A stretch of 5,682 nucleotides of DNA from contig JAGGUC010000026.1 in the NCBI GenBank assembly GCA_021158735.1, positions 1 to 5,682 of the forward strand, read 5' to 3'. Position numbers and translations under genes: made by a program. This document shows, one piece after another, positions 1-4,475 of this stretch (its first letter is position 1; each line of letters opens with the position of its first letter). The notes beneath the pieces are model-generated. The model saw only the letters and a list, made by a program, of their open reading frames with translations, had not been told where the DNA came from and searched no databases. Source of the DNA: Desulfurococcales archaeon. Its GTDB lineage: Archaea; Thermoproteota; Thermoprotei_A; Sulfolobales; NBVN01.

Positions 1-105
1 AGATCTGTGAAGGAAGTACCCTAACCTTCTCACGTAAGCATCAACTCCAATACATAAAATTAAGGCAACATTCTTATAAGGTAAGCCATTAATAAGAATT
101 AACAT
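1..105 (-). CDS. Possible 5' part of an unidentified gene, cut by the window edge
   Basis: An open frame starts with ATG at 105 on the minus strand and stays open for 35 codons to the window edge; an in-frame TGA lies three codons upstream. The peptide starts MLILINGLPYKN, continues with a hydrophobic stretch (VALILCIGV, residues 13-21) and then a basic segment (DAYVRRLGYFLHRS). It could be the next gene of the leftward S8e-SRP19 run, since it begins 69 bases after the SRP19 stop. A TATA-like CTTTAAAG at 157-164 would give a leader of about 29 bases, but I see no clear ribosome binding site. I do not recognise the family. The codons (AGA, AGG, TTA, ATT) match the neighbours. The stretch is short enough to be a chance open frame, hence the low confidence. 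Confidence 0.3.
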   Translation of the reverse strand, partial: MLILINGLPYKNVALILCIGVDAYVRRLGYFLHRS

Positions 106-174
106 GAGATGTCAATTACTACTTGTTGAGTATTAGGTAATACGCTACACAGACTGCTTTAAAGAATTAAGAGG

Positions 175-474
175 TCATCTACTAGCTGATTTCAGCTCCA
201 CAAGCTTACCTGCAATAAGCCTCAGGACCTCATTCTTACTTAACATTCTATTCTCGCGTAGCAACACTTTTATACATCCCTTACTACTATGCCACATTCT
301 AGGATATTTCTTATCTTTATATACTTCACATTCTAAGTTTAATTCCCTGCATACATCAATAAGATCCTTTATTGTAGGATGAGGTATGGCTTGGTGTTTT
401 GGTACCCTTCTGCCCAACCTACGAGGTAATGTAGAGTCAAAATATTCGGGCCAAATTATTAATTCTTTCGGCAT
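175..474 (-). CDS. srp19: Signal recognition particle 19 kDa protein, SRP19
   Basis: SRP19 binds the tips of helices 6 and 8 of archaeal 7S SRP RNA and shapes it so that SRP54 can bind, which is needed for co-translational targeting of membrane and secreted proteins. The 99-residue product has the family's opening: a strand ending in IIWPEYFDS (residues 6-14), followed by the basic loop RRLGRRVPKHQAI (18-30) that contacts RNA. The later KKYPRMWHSSKGCIKVLL segment (55-72) matches the C-terminal strand of the family, and the tail is basic. The length is normal for archaea. The ATG at 474 directly precedes the conserved region. No ribosome binding site is visible, but GTTAAATC at 495-502 lies about 25 bases upstream, so a leaderless message is possible. 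The gene follows S8e with an 84-base gap and may also be read through from it. Confidence 0.95.
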   Translation of the reverse strand: MPKELIIWPEYFDSTLPRRLGRRVPKHQAIPHPTIKDLIDVCRELNLECEVYKDKKYPRMWHSSKGCIKVLLRENRMLSKNEVLRLIAGKLVELKSASR

Positions 475-494
475 AGGTAACCCGGTATTTTCTT

Positions 495-502
495 GATTTA
501 AC
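495..502 (-). promoter_or_regulatory. TATA-like element upstream of SRP19
   Basis: On the minus strand GTTAAATC is centred about 25 bases before the ATG at 474, the spacing expected if transcription starts at or next to the start codon. A second AT-rich element (ATTTAAAATA, 521-530) lies further up and would give a leader of about 25 bases without a ribosome binding site. The assignment rests on spacing only, since AT-rich words are common here. Confidence 0.35.
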
Positions 503-558
503 TGAGTTACTTATTATGTTATTTTAAATACATTGAAGAAATTGTAGTATGTTTAGTC

Positions 559-957
559 CTACTCACCTTCCGCTGGCTTAGTGAGTACGGCATTCACTAC
601 CCCATCCTGACCAGGTCTTGAAGTAACTTTAGCAAGGCCTAGCTCGGTTTCGATTATTGTTCCTTTAGTTATGATTCCACGCCTGGCATATTCCCTATTC
701 GCGGGTGTTCTGACAACCTTCAAAATCTTAACTCTTTTTGTTAGACCTTCGCTCGGGGCGGTGACGTTCGCGTATGCGGTCTTCTTAACTCTGATTTTTA
801 CGTCACTGCCCCTAACCCTCTGTACAGTAATTCTCTCACTATTAGACAGCATGGTTAGTGTAGGGAATCTACCTAATTCGTACTTTCTCTTTTTTCTGTG
901 GGGTCTCCTTCTTCCTCCAGTGATTTTTCTGAAATCCTTTCCTTGGTAAACACTCAT
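559..957 (-). CDS. rps8e: Small-subunit ribosomal protein S8e
   Basis: S8e is a component of the 30S ribosomal subunit found only in archaea and eukaryotes. The 132-residue protein has the family's basic N-terminal signature: KITGGRRRPHRKKRKYELGR (residues 11-30), followed by FPTLTMLSNSERITVQRVRG (31-50). Downstream come KIRVKKTAYANV (54-65), a second beta-rich half with VVRTPANREYARRGIITKG (81-99), and the end motif TSRPGQDGVVNAVL (112-125). The length is normal for archaea. The ATG at 957 is preceded by GGTAGGAGTGA, a good ribosome binding site, and a TATA-like element at 993-1000 lies at a distance that gives a leader of about 13 bases. SRP19 lies downstream on the same strand. The opposite neighbour, uppS, is divergent and unrelated in function. 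Confidence 0.97.
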   Translation of the reverse strand: MSVYQGKDFRKITGGRRRPHRKKRKYELGRFPTLTMLSNSERITVQRVRGSDVKIRVKKTAYANVTAPSEGLTKRVKILKVVRTPANREYARRGIITKGTIIETELGLAKVTSRPGQDGVVNAVLTKPAEGE

Positions 958-992
958 TCACTCCTACCCAGAAGGGCTATATGGTAGCATTC

Positions 993-1000
993 CTTAAAAG
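993..1000. promoter_or_regulatory. Near-symmetric TATA element between S8e and uppS
   Basis: CTTAAAAG reads CTTTTAAG on the other strand, so it resembles a TATA box both ways. Leftward it predicts a start near 970, 13 bases before the S8e ATG and just upstream of its GGAG. Rightward it predicts a start near 1022, five or six bases before the second in-frame ATG of uppS at 1028. A second weaker candidate for uppS, CTATAT at 977-982, would serve the first ATG at 1013. Confidence 0.45.
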
Positions 1001-1012
1001 TTTTCTTAAGTA

Positions 1013-1870
1013 ATGGGGAGAGGGAGTATGAGAGGTAGTGTGTACTCAAAAGAAATCGCCGCATTACTGAGGAGGCTTGGTGGTATTTTAGGTTTTGTGC
1101 TTAAGCCGATCTACAAAATTTATGAGGCTTGGCTCTACTCACAGATATACCTCGGACCTATGCCCAAGCATGTAGCAATAATTCCTGACGGGAACAGGAG
1201 GTGGGCTAAGAACTTAGGGTTAGAACCTGTGGTGGGTCACAGCGTAGGTTATGAAAAATTAAGAGATGTATTAGGCTGGTTATGGGACTTAAATATTAAA
1301 GTAGTTACACTGTATGCTATGTCTTACGAGAATTGTATAAAGCGGTCTGTTGAGGAAAGAGCAAATATATTTAAATTGATATCCGACGGCATCGACGAGT
1401 TACTTCGCGGAGAGATCGACAAAAGAAGAATCAGGGTTAAGTTTTTTGGTAGGTTTGAACCACTACCTGAAGAACTAGTAGATAAGATTAAGAAGATAGA
1501 AGAGTACAGCAGTAGGTACTGTGACAGGTACCTCAATGTGGCTATATGCTACGGGGGGAGACAGGAGATCATAGATGCCGTAAGGAGGTTAGCTGTTGAC
1601 GTAGAAAAGGGGAAAGTTAAATCAAATGAAATACATGATAATGTATTTAGAAGGTACCTCTATACTTCGCATTTATGCAGTAATGGACTAGAGGAGCCGG
1701 ACCTAGTCATTAGGACTTCCGGAGAGTTAAGAATAAGCAACTTCTTGTTATGGCAGATAGCTTACAGTGAACTATACTTCTGCGATGTTTATTGGCCTGA
1801 ATTCAGACGAATAGATCTTTGGAGGGCTATCAGGTCCTACCAAAGACGTGAGAGAAGGTTTGGTAGGTAG
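1013..1870 (+). CDS. uppS: cis-Prenyltransferase (undecaprenyl diphosphate synthase family)
   Basis: The enzyme condenses isopentenyl diphosphate units in cis to make long polyprenyl diphosphate, in archaea the precursor of dolichol-type carriers for N-glycosylation, at the cytoplasmic membrane face. Family motifs are all present: HVAIIPDGNRRWAK (residues 53-66, catalytic Asp59), VGHSVGY (74-80), TLYAMSYEN (99-107), LNVAICYGGRQEI (174-186), and DLVIRTSGELRISNFLLWQ (230-248) followed by AYSELYF (250-256, Glu253 expected to bind metal) and WPEF. Residues 1-50 are an N-terminal extension with an amphipathic/hydrophobic segment (GGILGFVLKPIYKIYEAWLY, 23-42), as I recall for other archaeal members; it may touch the membrane or the long product. 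The start is uncertain: ATG 1028 (residue 6) is preceded by GGGGAG and fits the TATA spacing better than ATG 1013. The gene is convergent with the next. Confidence 0.95.
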   Translation: MGRGSMRGSVYSKEIAALLRRLGGILGFVLKPIYKIYEAWLYSQIYLGPMPKHVAIIPDGNRRWAKNLGLEPVVGHSVGYEKLRDVLGWLWDLNIKVVTLYAMSYENCIKRSVEERANIFKLISDGIDELLRGEIDKRRIRVKFFGRFEPLPEELVDKIKKIEEYSSRYCDRYLNVAICYGGRQEIIDAVRRLAVDVEKGKVKSNEIHDNVFRRYLYTSHLCSNGLEEPDLVIRTSGELRISNFLLWQIAYSELYFCDVYWPEFRRIDLWRAIRSYQRRERRFGR

Positions 1871-1878
1871 AATTTCCC

Positions 1879-1894
1879 TAAGCTAATAAGCTAA
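1879..1894. repeat. Tandem pair of TAAGCTAA after uppS
   Basis: Two perfect 8-base copies of TAAGCTAA stand head to tail in the 75-base gap between the convergent uppS and minus-strand gene. The same bases contain AGCT-AATA-AGCT, a 4-bp inverted repeat. There is no long T-run, so calling it a terminator would be a guess. Nothing else is visible in this gap. Confidence 0.4.
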
Positions 1895-1945
1895 ATAGTA
1901 GTTATTCTCAATAACTTACTGATATGGTCGTTGCTTCACTCTGCA

Positions 1946-2323
1946 TCAAATTTCGCTCACTAATTCATACTTTATGTTGAGGCTCTCTAATGCTTTCGTA
2001 ACCAATTCTTCATTTACTCTTTTATCGAAGATTATGGTTACCTTCTTCACATTATTCTTAGTGAGTTTGATTTTATCTATTATTACCTTACCTCGAATTA
2101 GGTCATTTTCTGATGTTCTTGGGGCTATGTAATCTTTAAATTTCTTTTTCATCATTTCGTAGAAGACATCGAAATTTTCAATGATTCTCAAAGCGTCTAC
2201 TACATCGTTCGTGTTCTTACCGCTGACATCTCTTAGATATTTTAACAGCTTGAGGGCGTTATCAGCATCAACTTCTAGTTTTATGTAACCGAATAATGTT
2301 TTTGTTATTTTGACGACACACAT
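1946..2323 (-). CDS. Unidentified small lysine-rich protein
   Basis: I do not recognise this 125-residue protein. It looks like a real gene: it is well bounded, its codon use matches neighbours, and it has a likely ribosome binding site. By eye it has a beta-hairpin at the N-terminus (VVKITKTLFGYIKLEVD, residues 3-19), two helices (NALKLLKYLRDVSG and NDVVDALRIIENFDVFYEMMKK, 22-60), two further strands (KVIIDKIKL, VKKVTIIFD, 79-100), then a helix and a last strand (LVTKALESLNIKYELVSE). No metal site, signal peptide or membrane segment is seen. A mixed alpha/beta, possibly nucleic-acid-binding fold is only an inference from size and charge. ATG 2323 is preceded by AAGGTGG at a suitable distance; an in-frame GTG at 2335 would add four residues but lies inside that binding site. 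It is divergent from PCNA. Confidence 0.75.
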   Translation of the reverse strand: MCVVKITKTLFGYIKLEVDADNALKLLKYLRDVSGKNTNDVVDALRIIENFDVFYEMMKKKFKDYIAPRTSENDLIRGKVIIDKIKLTKNNVKKVTIIFDKRVNEELVTKALESLNIKYELVSEI

Positions 2324-2376
2324 GAAATTAGCCACCTTGCAGGATATACTTGTTCGGGTACGTAATTAAGGTTTAG

Positions 2377-2395
2377 TTTAAATTTGAATATAAAG
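2377..2395. promoter_or_regulatory. Divergent TATA region between the unidentified gene and PCNA
   Basis: TTTAAATTT (2377-2385) is followed by GAATATAAAG (2386-2395). For PCNA, ATATAAAG is centred about 25 bases before GTG 2416, and TTTAAATTT about 26 bases before GTG 2407, so either leads to a leaderless start. Leftward, AAATTTAAA predicts a start near 2355 and a leader of about 32 bases with AAGGTGG in it. Assignments rest on spacing and composition. Confidence 0.5.
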
Positions 2396-2415
2396 AGATA
2401 GACTTGGTGGAGGCA

Positions 2416-3168
2416 GTGTTTAAGGTAACTTATCCTGATGGTAGTAAATTAAAGAAGCTTATGCAGGGGGCGCTGAAGCCTCTCAGTGACGTTCCTATAG
2501 CTGTAGGTGAGGGTGAGTTACTCATTAGGGCGTTGAGCCCTGACAAGAACCTACTGGTCGAGATCACAATACCTCAGTCAGCCTTTGACGCGTTTGAGGT
2601 GTCTAGGGAATCCAACATAACTGCAGAGAGGGACCAACTTCTTAAGGCTATTAGGCGCGCTACGAAGAGGGACACCGTAACTCTCAAGTATGAAGAGGGT
2701 TCTAGGCAGATGACAGTCGTGTTATCGAATAGCAGGACAGGGGCTGAGAGGTCATACATGATAGACATTATGGAGGCCGGGAGAGAACCTGTTCAGTCAC
2801 TTTATCTCGAATTGCCTGTAAAGTTTCAGGTTGCTAGTGATGACTTCAGAAAGATAGTAAGGGATGCTAAACTTGTGGGGGAGGAACTAGAGTTTATTTA
2901 CAAGGAGGGCAGTATAGAAGTTATATCAAGGTCTGAAAGTAAGGAATTCAGGCAGACCTTAATGCTTGACAAGCCACTCTATAGTCTCGAGTCCAAGGAA
3001 TCTATGGTGACGAGTAAGTACGACCTAGACTTGTTGAGGTCAATATCGGCATCTTTTGATGTAGCAGATATAGCATTAGTAGAGTTCGGTGCTGGTCTGC
3101 CTATGAAAGTTACGCTGTCTGTTGAGGACGGTTCTAAGGTGGTGTTCTGGATAGCTCCTAGGGCTTGA
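2416..3168 (+). CDS. pcn: DNA polymerase sliding clamp, PCNA (PCNA2-like paralogue)
   Basis: PCNA forms a trimeric ring around DNA and tethers polymerase, FEN1, ligase and other partners. The protein has the two-domain clamp layout: domain 1 opens MFKVTYPDGSKLKKLM and contains ALSPDKNLLVEITIP; the interdomain region is around YMIDIMEAGREPVQSLYLELP; domain 2 has VRDAKLVGEELEF and ends LPMKVTLSVEDGSKVVFWIAPRA-type residues at the C-terminus. From memory, the VGEE, LMxDKPL and LPMK...FWIAPR features resemble Sulfolobus PCNA2, a subunit of the crenarchaeal heterotrimer, so other PCNA genes are expected elsewhere in the genome. Length from GTG 2416 is 250 residues, normal for the family. I chose this start because family members begin just before the YP motif and an ATATAAAG lies 25 bases upstream. 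TTG 2404 and GTG 2407 are in-frame alternatives. The 3' end overlaps the convergent gene by 11 bases. Confidence 0.96.
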   Translation: MFKVTYPDGSKLKKLMQGALKPLSDVPIAVGEGELLIRALSPDKNLLVEITIPQSAFDAFEVSRESNITAERDQLLKAIRRATKRDTVTLKYEEGSRQMTVVLSNSRTGAERSYMIDIMEAGREPVQSLYLELPVKFQVASDDFRKIVRDAKLVGEELEFIYKEGSIEVISRSESKEFRQTLMLDKPLYSLESKESMVTSKYDLDLLRSISASFDVADIALVEFGAGLPMKVTLSVEDGSKVVFWIAPRA

Positions 3169-3385
3169 TAACAGATAACCGCAGAATAAACTTCTTCTTG
3201 CCTGCGTCAGGGATTTTAAGTATGATACCTTCTCTAATTAGTTGAGAGATCACCTTACGTAAAGTTTTAGCATCTACATTAATGTTCTTGTTCATGAGTA
3301 GGTGGCTTATCAGCTCATCAGACGTTGAAGTGCCTAGTTCACTAAGAAGTTCTGTAATAGTATTTCTTAATTCATCCTCCTTCAT
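3158..3385 (-). CDS. Small winged-helix protein
   Basis: The 75-residue product looks like a single winged helix-turn-helix domain: helix 1 (residues 2-16, KEDELRNTITELLSE), helix 2 (TSDELISHLL), a linker (MNKNINV), recognition helix (DAKTLRKVISQLIREG), and a wing of two strands (IILKI and KKFILRL) around a basic turn PDAGKKK. Such domains usually bind DNA or RNA, or form protein contacts; no effector domain is present, so the target cannot be told. ATG 3385 is preferred: GTGGAGTGGG lies just upstream and a TATA-like element at 3427-3435 predicts a leader of about 19 bases. An upstream in-frame GTG at 3424 would lie in that promoter. Its last 11 bases overlap the end of PCNA tail to tail. Exact family unknown. 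Confidence 0.75.
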   Translation of the reverse strand: MKEDELRNTITELLSELGTSTSDELISHLLMNKNINVDAKTLRKVISQLIREGIILKIPDAGKKKFILRLSVIKP

Positions 3386-3426
3386 ACATCCCACTCCACA
3401 GATAAAATACGGCGAACTACGCACCT

Positions 3427-3435
3427 TAATATACT
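3427..3435 (-). promoter_or_regulatory. TATA-like element of the winged-helix gene
   Basis: On the minus strand AGTATATTAAGG is centred about 45 bases upstream of ATG 3385, so a start near 3404 would leave a leader of about 19 bases that contains the GGAG ribosome binding site. If the guide RNA candidate next door is real, its D box sits directly upstream of this element. Confidence 0.45.
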
Positions 3436-3436
3436 A

Positions 3437-3492
3437 TCAGCCGGGGTATTCCTCTCCTCATTTATAACGTCGGGGGATAGGGCACTCATCAC
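3437..3492 (-). ncRNA. Candidate C/D box guide RNA
   Basis: On the minus strand a 56-base block has the order of an archaeal C/D box sRNA, which would guide 2'-O-methylation of rRNA or tRNA with fibrillarin, Nop5 and L7Ae. Box C is GTGATGA (3486-3492, exact RUGAUGA). It is followed by a 12-base guide (GTGCCCTATCCC), a D'-like CCGA (3470-3473, one mismatch), an 8-base spacer, a C'-like ATGAGGA (3455-3461, one mismatch), a 14-base guide (GAGGAATACCCCGG), and box D CTGA (3437-3440). TTTTTATAT at 3521-3529 would start a transcript near 3500, just ahead of box C. No terminal stem is evident and I could not match the guides to a target from memory. The inner boxes are degenerate, so this is a candidate only. 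Confidence 0.35.
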
Positions 3493-3520
3493 TGTACCAA
3501 TTTATTAGTTAAGCTGAGCA

Positions 3521-3529
3521 ATATAAAAA
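3521..3529 (+). promoter_or_regulatory. TATA box of the 59-residue protein gene
   Basis: ATATAAAAA is centred about 25 bases before ATG 3550, the textbook spacing for a leaderless archaeal transcript, and is the best-looking TATA box in the window. Read on the other strand (TTTTTATAT) it also lies at a fitting distance upstream of the candidate guide RNA. Confidence 0.6.
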
Positions 3530-3549
3530 GTAGCTGTGGGTGGTCGCTA

Positions 3550-3729
3550 ATGAGTAATGTAGAGTTAGAACTGATTGAGGAGTACGTATATGCTGGCCAG
3601 CATAGGTTTAGGTTTAAAGTAAAGAACACTAACATAATACTGAATGTAGCAGCGGATAATTTAGATGAGGGCGTGAAGAAAGTTATTGAAATAGTAAACA
3701 AGCTTGGACTTCTTGAAGAAAGCATGTAA
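3550..3729 (+). CDS. Unidentified 59-residue protein
   Basis: ATG 3550 to TAA 3727-3729 encodes 59 residues, starting MSNVELELIEEYVYAGQ. I do not recognise it. By eye it has two or three strands (LIEEYVYAG, HRFRFKVKN, NIILNVAAD) followed by one amphipathic helix (LDEGVKKVIEIVNKLGL, residues 39-55) and a short tail. It has no cysteines, no signal peptide and no membrane segment, so it is likely cytosolic. Support for a real gene is the well-placed TATA box at 3521-3529, coding-like composition with acidic and basic residues in regular alternation, and an end that stops 13 bases short of the convergent tRNA gene. GGGTGG at 3538-3543 could aid ribosome binding if the message has a leader. No in-frame earlier start exists near the promoter. 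Confidence 0.65.
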   Translation: MSNVELELIEEYVYAGQHRFRFKVKNTNIILNVAADNLDEGVKKVIEIVNKLGLLEESM

Positions 3730-3742
3730 ATAGCAGACAATA

Positions 3743-3838
3743 TGGTGGGGCCGCCGGGATTTGAACCCGGGACCACCAGCGTTCCGGGCGGGGATTTCTC
3801 CCCAGGCTGGCATCCTAGCCAAGCTAGACGACGGCCCC
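3743..3838 (-). tRNA. tRNA-Pro (anticodon GGG) with intron and encoded CCA
   Basis: The cloverleaf is complete on the minus strand: acceptor GGGGCCG (3832-3838) pairs with CGGCCCC (3747-3753), discriminator A and an encoded CCA end at 3743. The D arm is GTCT/GGAT, with an AGCTTGGCTA loop containing GG. The anticodon stem is CCAGC/GCTGG, the variable loop TGGTC, and the T arm is CCGGG-TTCAAAT-CCCGG. After removing an 18-base intron the anticodon loop is C-T-GGG-G-C, giving anticodon GGG at 3801-3803 (reads CCC and CCU in mRNA) with G37, usual for proline. Mature length with CCA is 78. It lies tail to tail with the 59-residue gene and head to head with thpR. Confidence 0.96.
3782..3799 (-). other. 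18-base tRNA intron at position 37/38
   Basis: The anticodon loop is 25 bases long, 18 more than normal. A bulge-helix-bulge site can be drawn: C32, T33, G34, G35 pair with CCGG (3784-3787, one U-G pair). A 3-base bulge G36-G37-A carries the first cut after G37, and a 3-base bulge A-A-C carries the second cut before C38. Intron bases start AGAAATCCCC and end CCGGAA. The inner helix beyond the first bulge has only one pair, so this is the relaxed type expected to need the heteromeric crenarchaeal splicing endonuclease. Confidence 0.85.
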
Positions 3839-3863
3839 ACATCCAAGACTACACTATCTAAAC

Positions 3864-3873
3864 CTATTTTTAA
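3864..3873. promoter_or_regulatory. TATA element between tRNA-Pro and thpR
   Basis: On the minus strand CTTAAAAATA predicts a start near 3842, about four bases ahead of the mature tRNA 5' end. On the plus strand the same bases (TATTTTTAAG) predict a start near 3895, about eight bases before thpR. Alternatively CATTAAGATA at 3875-3884 would give a leaderless thpR message. Confidence 0.5.
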
Positions 3874-3902
3874 GCATTAAGATATCTACAACTGAGGTAG
3901 GT

Positions 3903-4475
3903 ATGACTGTGAGGTTGTTCATAGCTGTAGAGATAGAGAACGTAGAGACTCTAAGGAAGGTAATAAACTTAAGAGATGAGTTATTAGCGTGTTCTAAAGG
4001 TGGTAGGGGTATTAAGGGTGTTGAGGACGAAAACATACATCTAACTATAAGATTCATAGGTGAGGTGAGTGAAGCATTATTACCATCAATAATTAATTGC
4101 TTAAAACCTTGTGGTGAGTTAAAGTCTTTCACAATGGAGGTTAAAGGTGTTGGTGCTTTCCCATCAATATCTAGACCTAGAGTTATATGGGTTGGTGTTA
4201 GCAAGGGTAATGATGAGTTAAAGACGATAAGGAAAATCATAGATAAATGCTTAAATCAGATAGTTAGACCTGAACCTCAAGAATTCGTACCACACATAGC
4301 TATAGGTAGGATTAAAGGGAGTTACGATAGGATATGCCTACAAAACTTCATAAATACACATGTAGATGAAGTAATTGGTGAAAGTAAGGTAACTAAAATA
4401 AAACTTAAGAGAAGTATTCTAAGACCTCAAGGACCTGAATACCATGATATATACGAGGTTAACTTAAGAGAGTGA
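3903..4475 (+). CDS. thpR: RNA 2',3'-cyclic phosphodiesterase / 2'-5' RNA ligase
   Basis: Members of this 2H phosphoesterase family open RNA 2',3'-cyclic phosphates to 2'-phosphates and in vitro join tRNA halves by a 2'-5' bond. The 190-residue protein has the family opening VRLFIAVEI (residues 3-11), the first catalytic motif in ENIHLTIRFIGEV (43-55, HLTI), the GVGAFPSISRPRVIWVGVS core (82-100), and the second motif in FVPHIAIGRIKG (128-139). The second motif reads H-I-A-I where the family consensus is H-x-T/S-x: His131 is kept but the Thr is Ala. The length is typical. The end PQGPEYHDIYEV is also typical. ATG 3903 follows GAGGT. The stop overlaps the start of cca (TGATG), which suggests translational coupling of two tRNA 3'-end enzymes. 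The gene is head to head with an intron-bearing tRNA. Confidence 0.93.
   Translation: MTVRLFIAVEIENVETLRKVINLRDELLACSKGGRGIKGVEDENIHLTIRFIGEVSEALLPSIINCLKPCGELKSFTMEVKGVGAFPSISRPRVIWVGVSKGNDELKTIRKIIDKCLNQIVRPEPQEFVPHIAIGRIKGSYDRICLQNFINTHVDEVIGESKVTKIKLKRSILRPQGPEYHDIYEVNLRE

Noticed and set aside
3..92. Plus-strand frame open from the window edge to a TAA at 90-92, possible gene end
   Set aside because: The 29 residues show no family features, and the minus-strand frame over the same bases fits the gene direction and composition better.
671..949. Open plus-strand frame of 92 codons
   Set aside because: It lies wholly antisense to the S8e gene, whose protein family is certain; its hydrophobic content comes from the reverse of basic codons.
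1946..3729. Local likeness between the unidentified protein (VDADNALKLLKYLRDVSG) and the 59-residue protein (VAADNLDEGVKKVIEIVNKLG)
   Set aside because: Only V-x-ADN followed by a Lys-rich helix is shared; this is too short and common a strand-to-helix pattern to claim homology without a profile comparison.
3489..3846. Two open minus-strand frames running through the tRNA region
   Set aside because: They are translations of the tRNA-Pro gene and of the antisense strand of the 59-residue gene.
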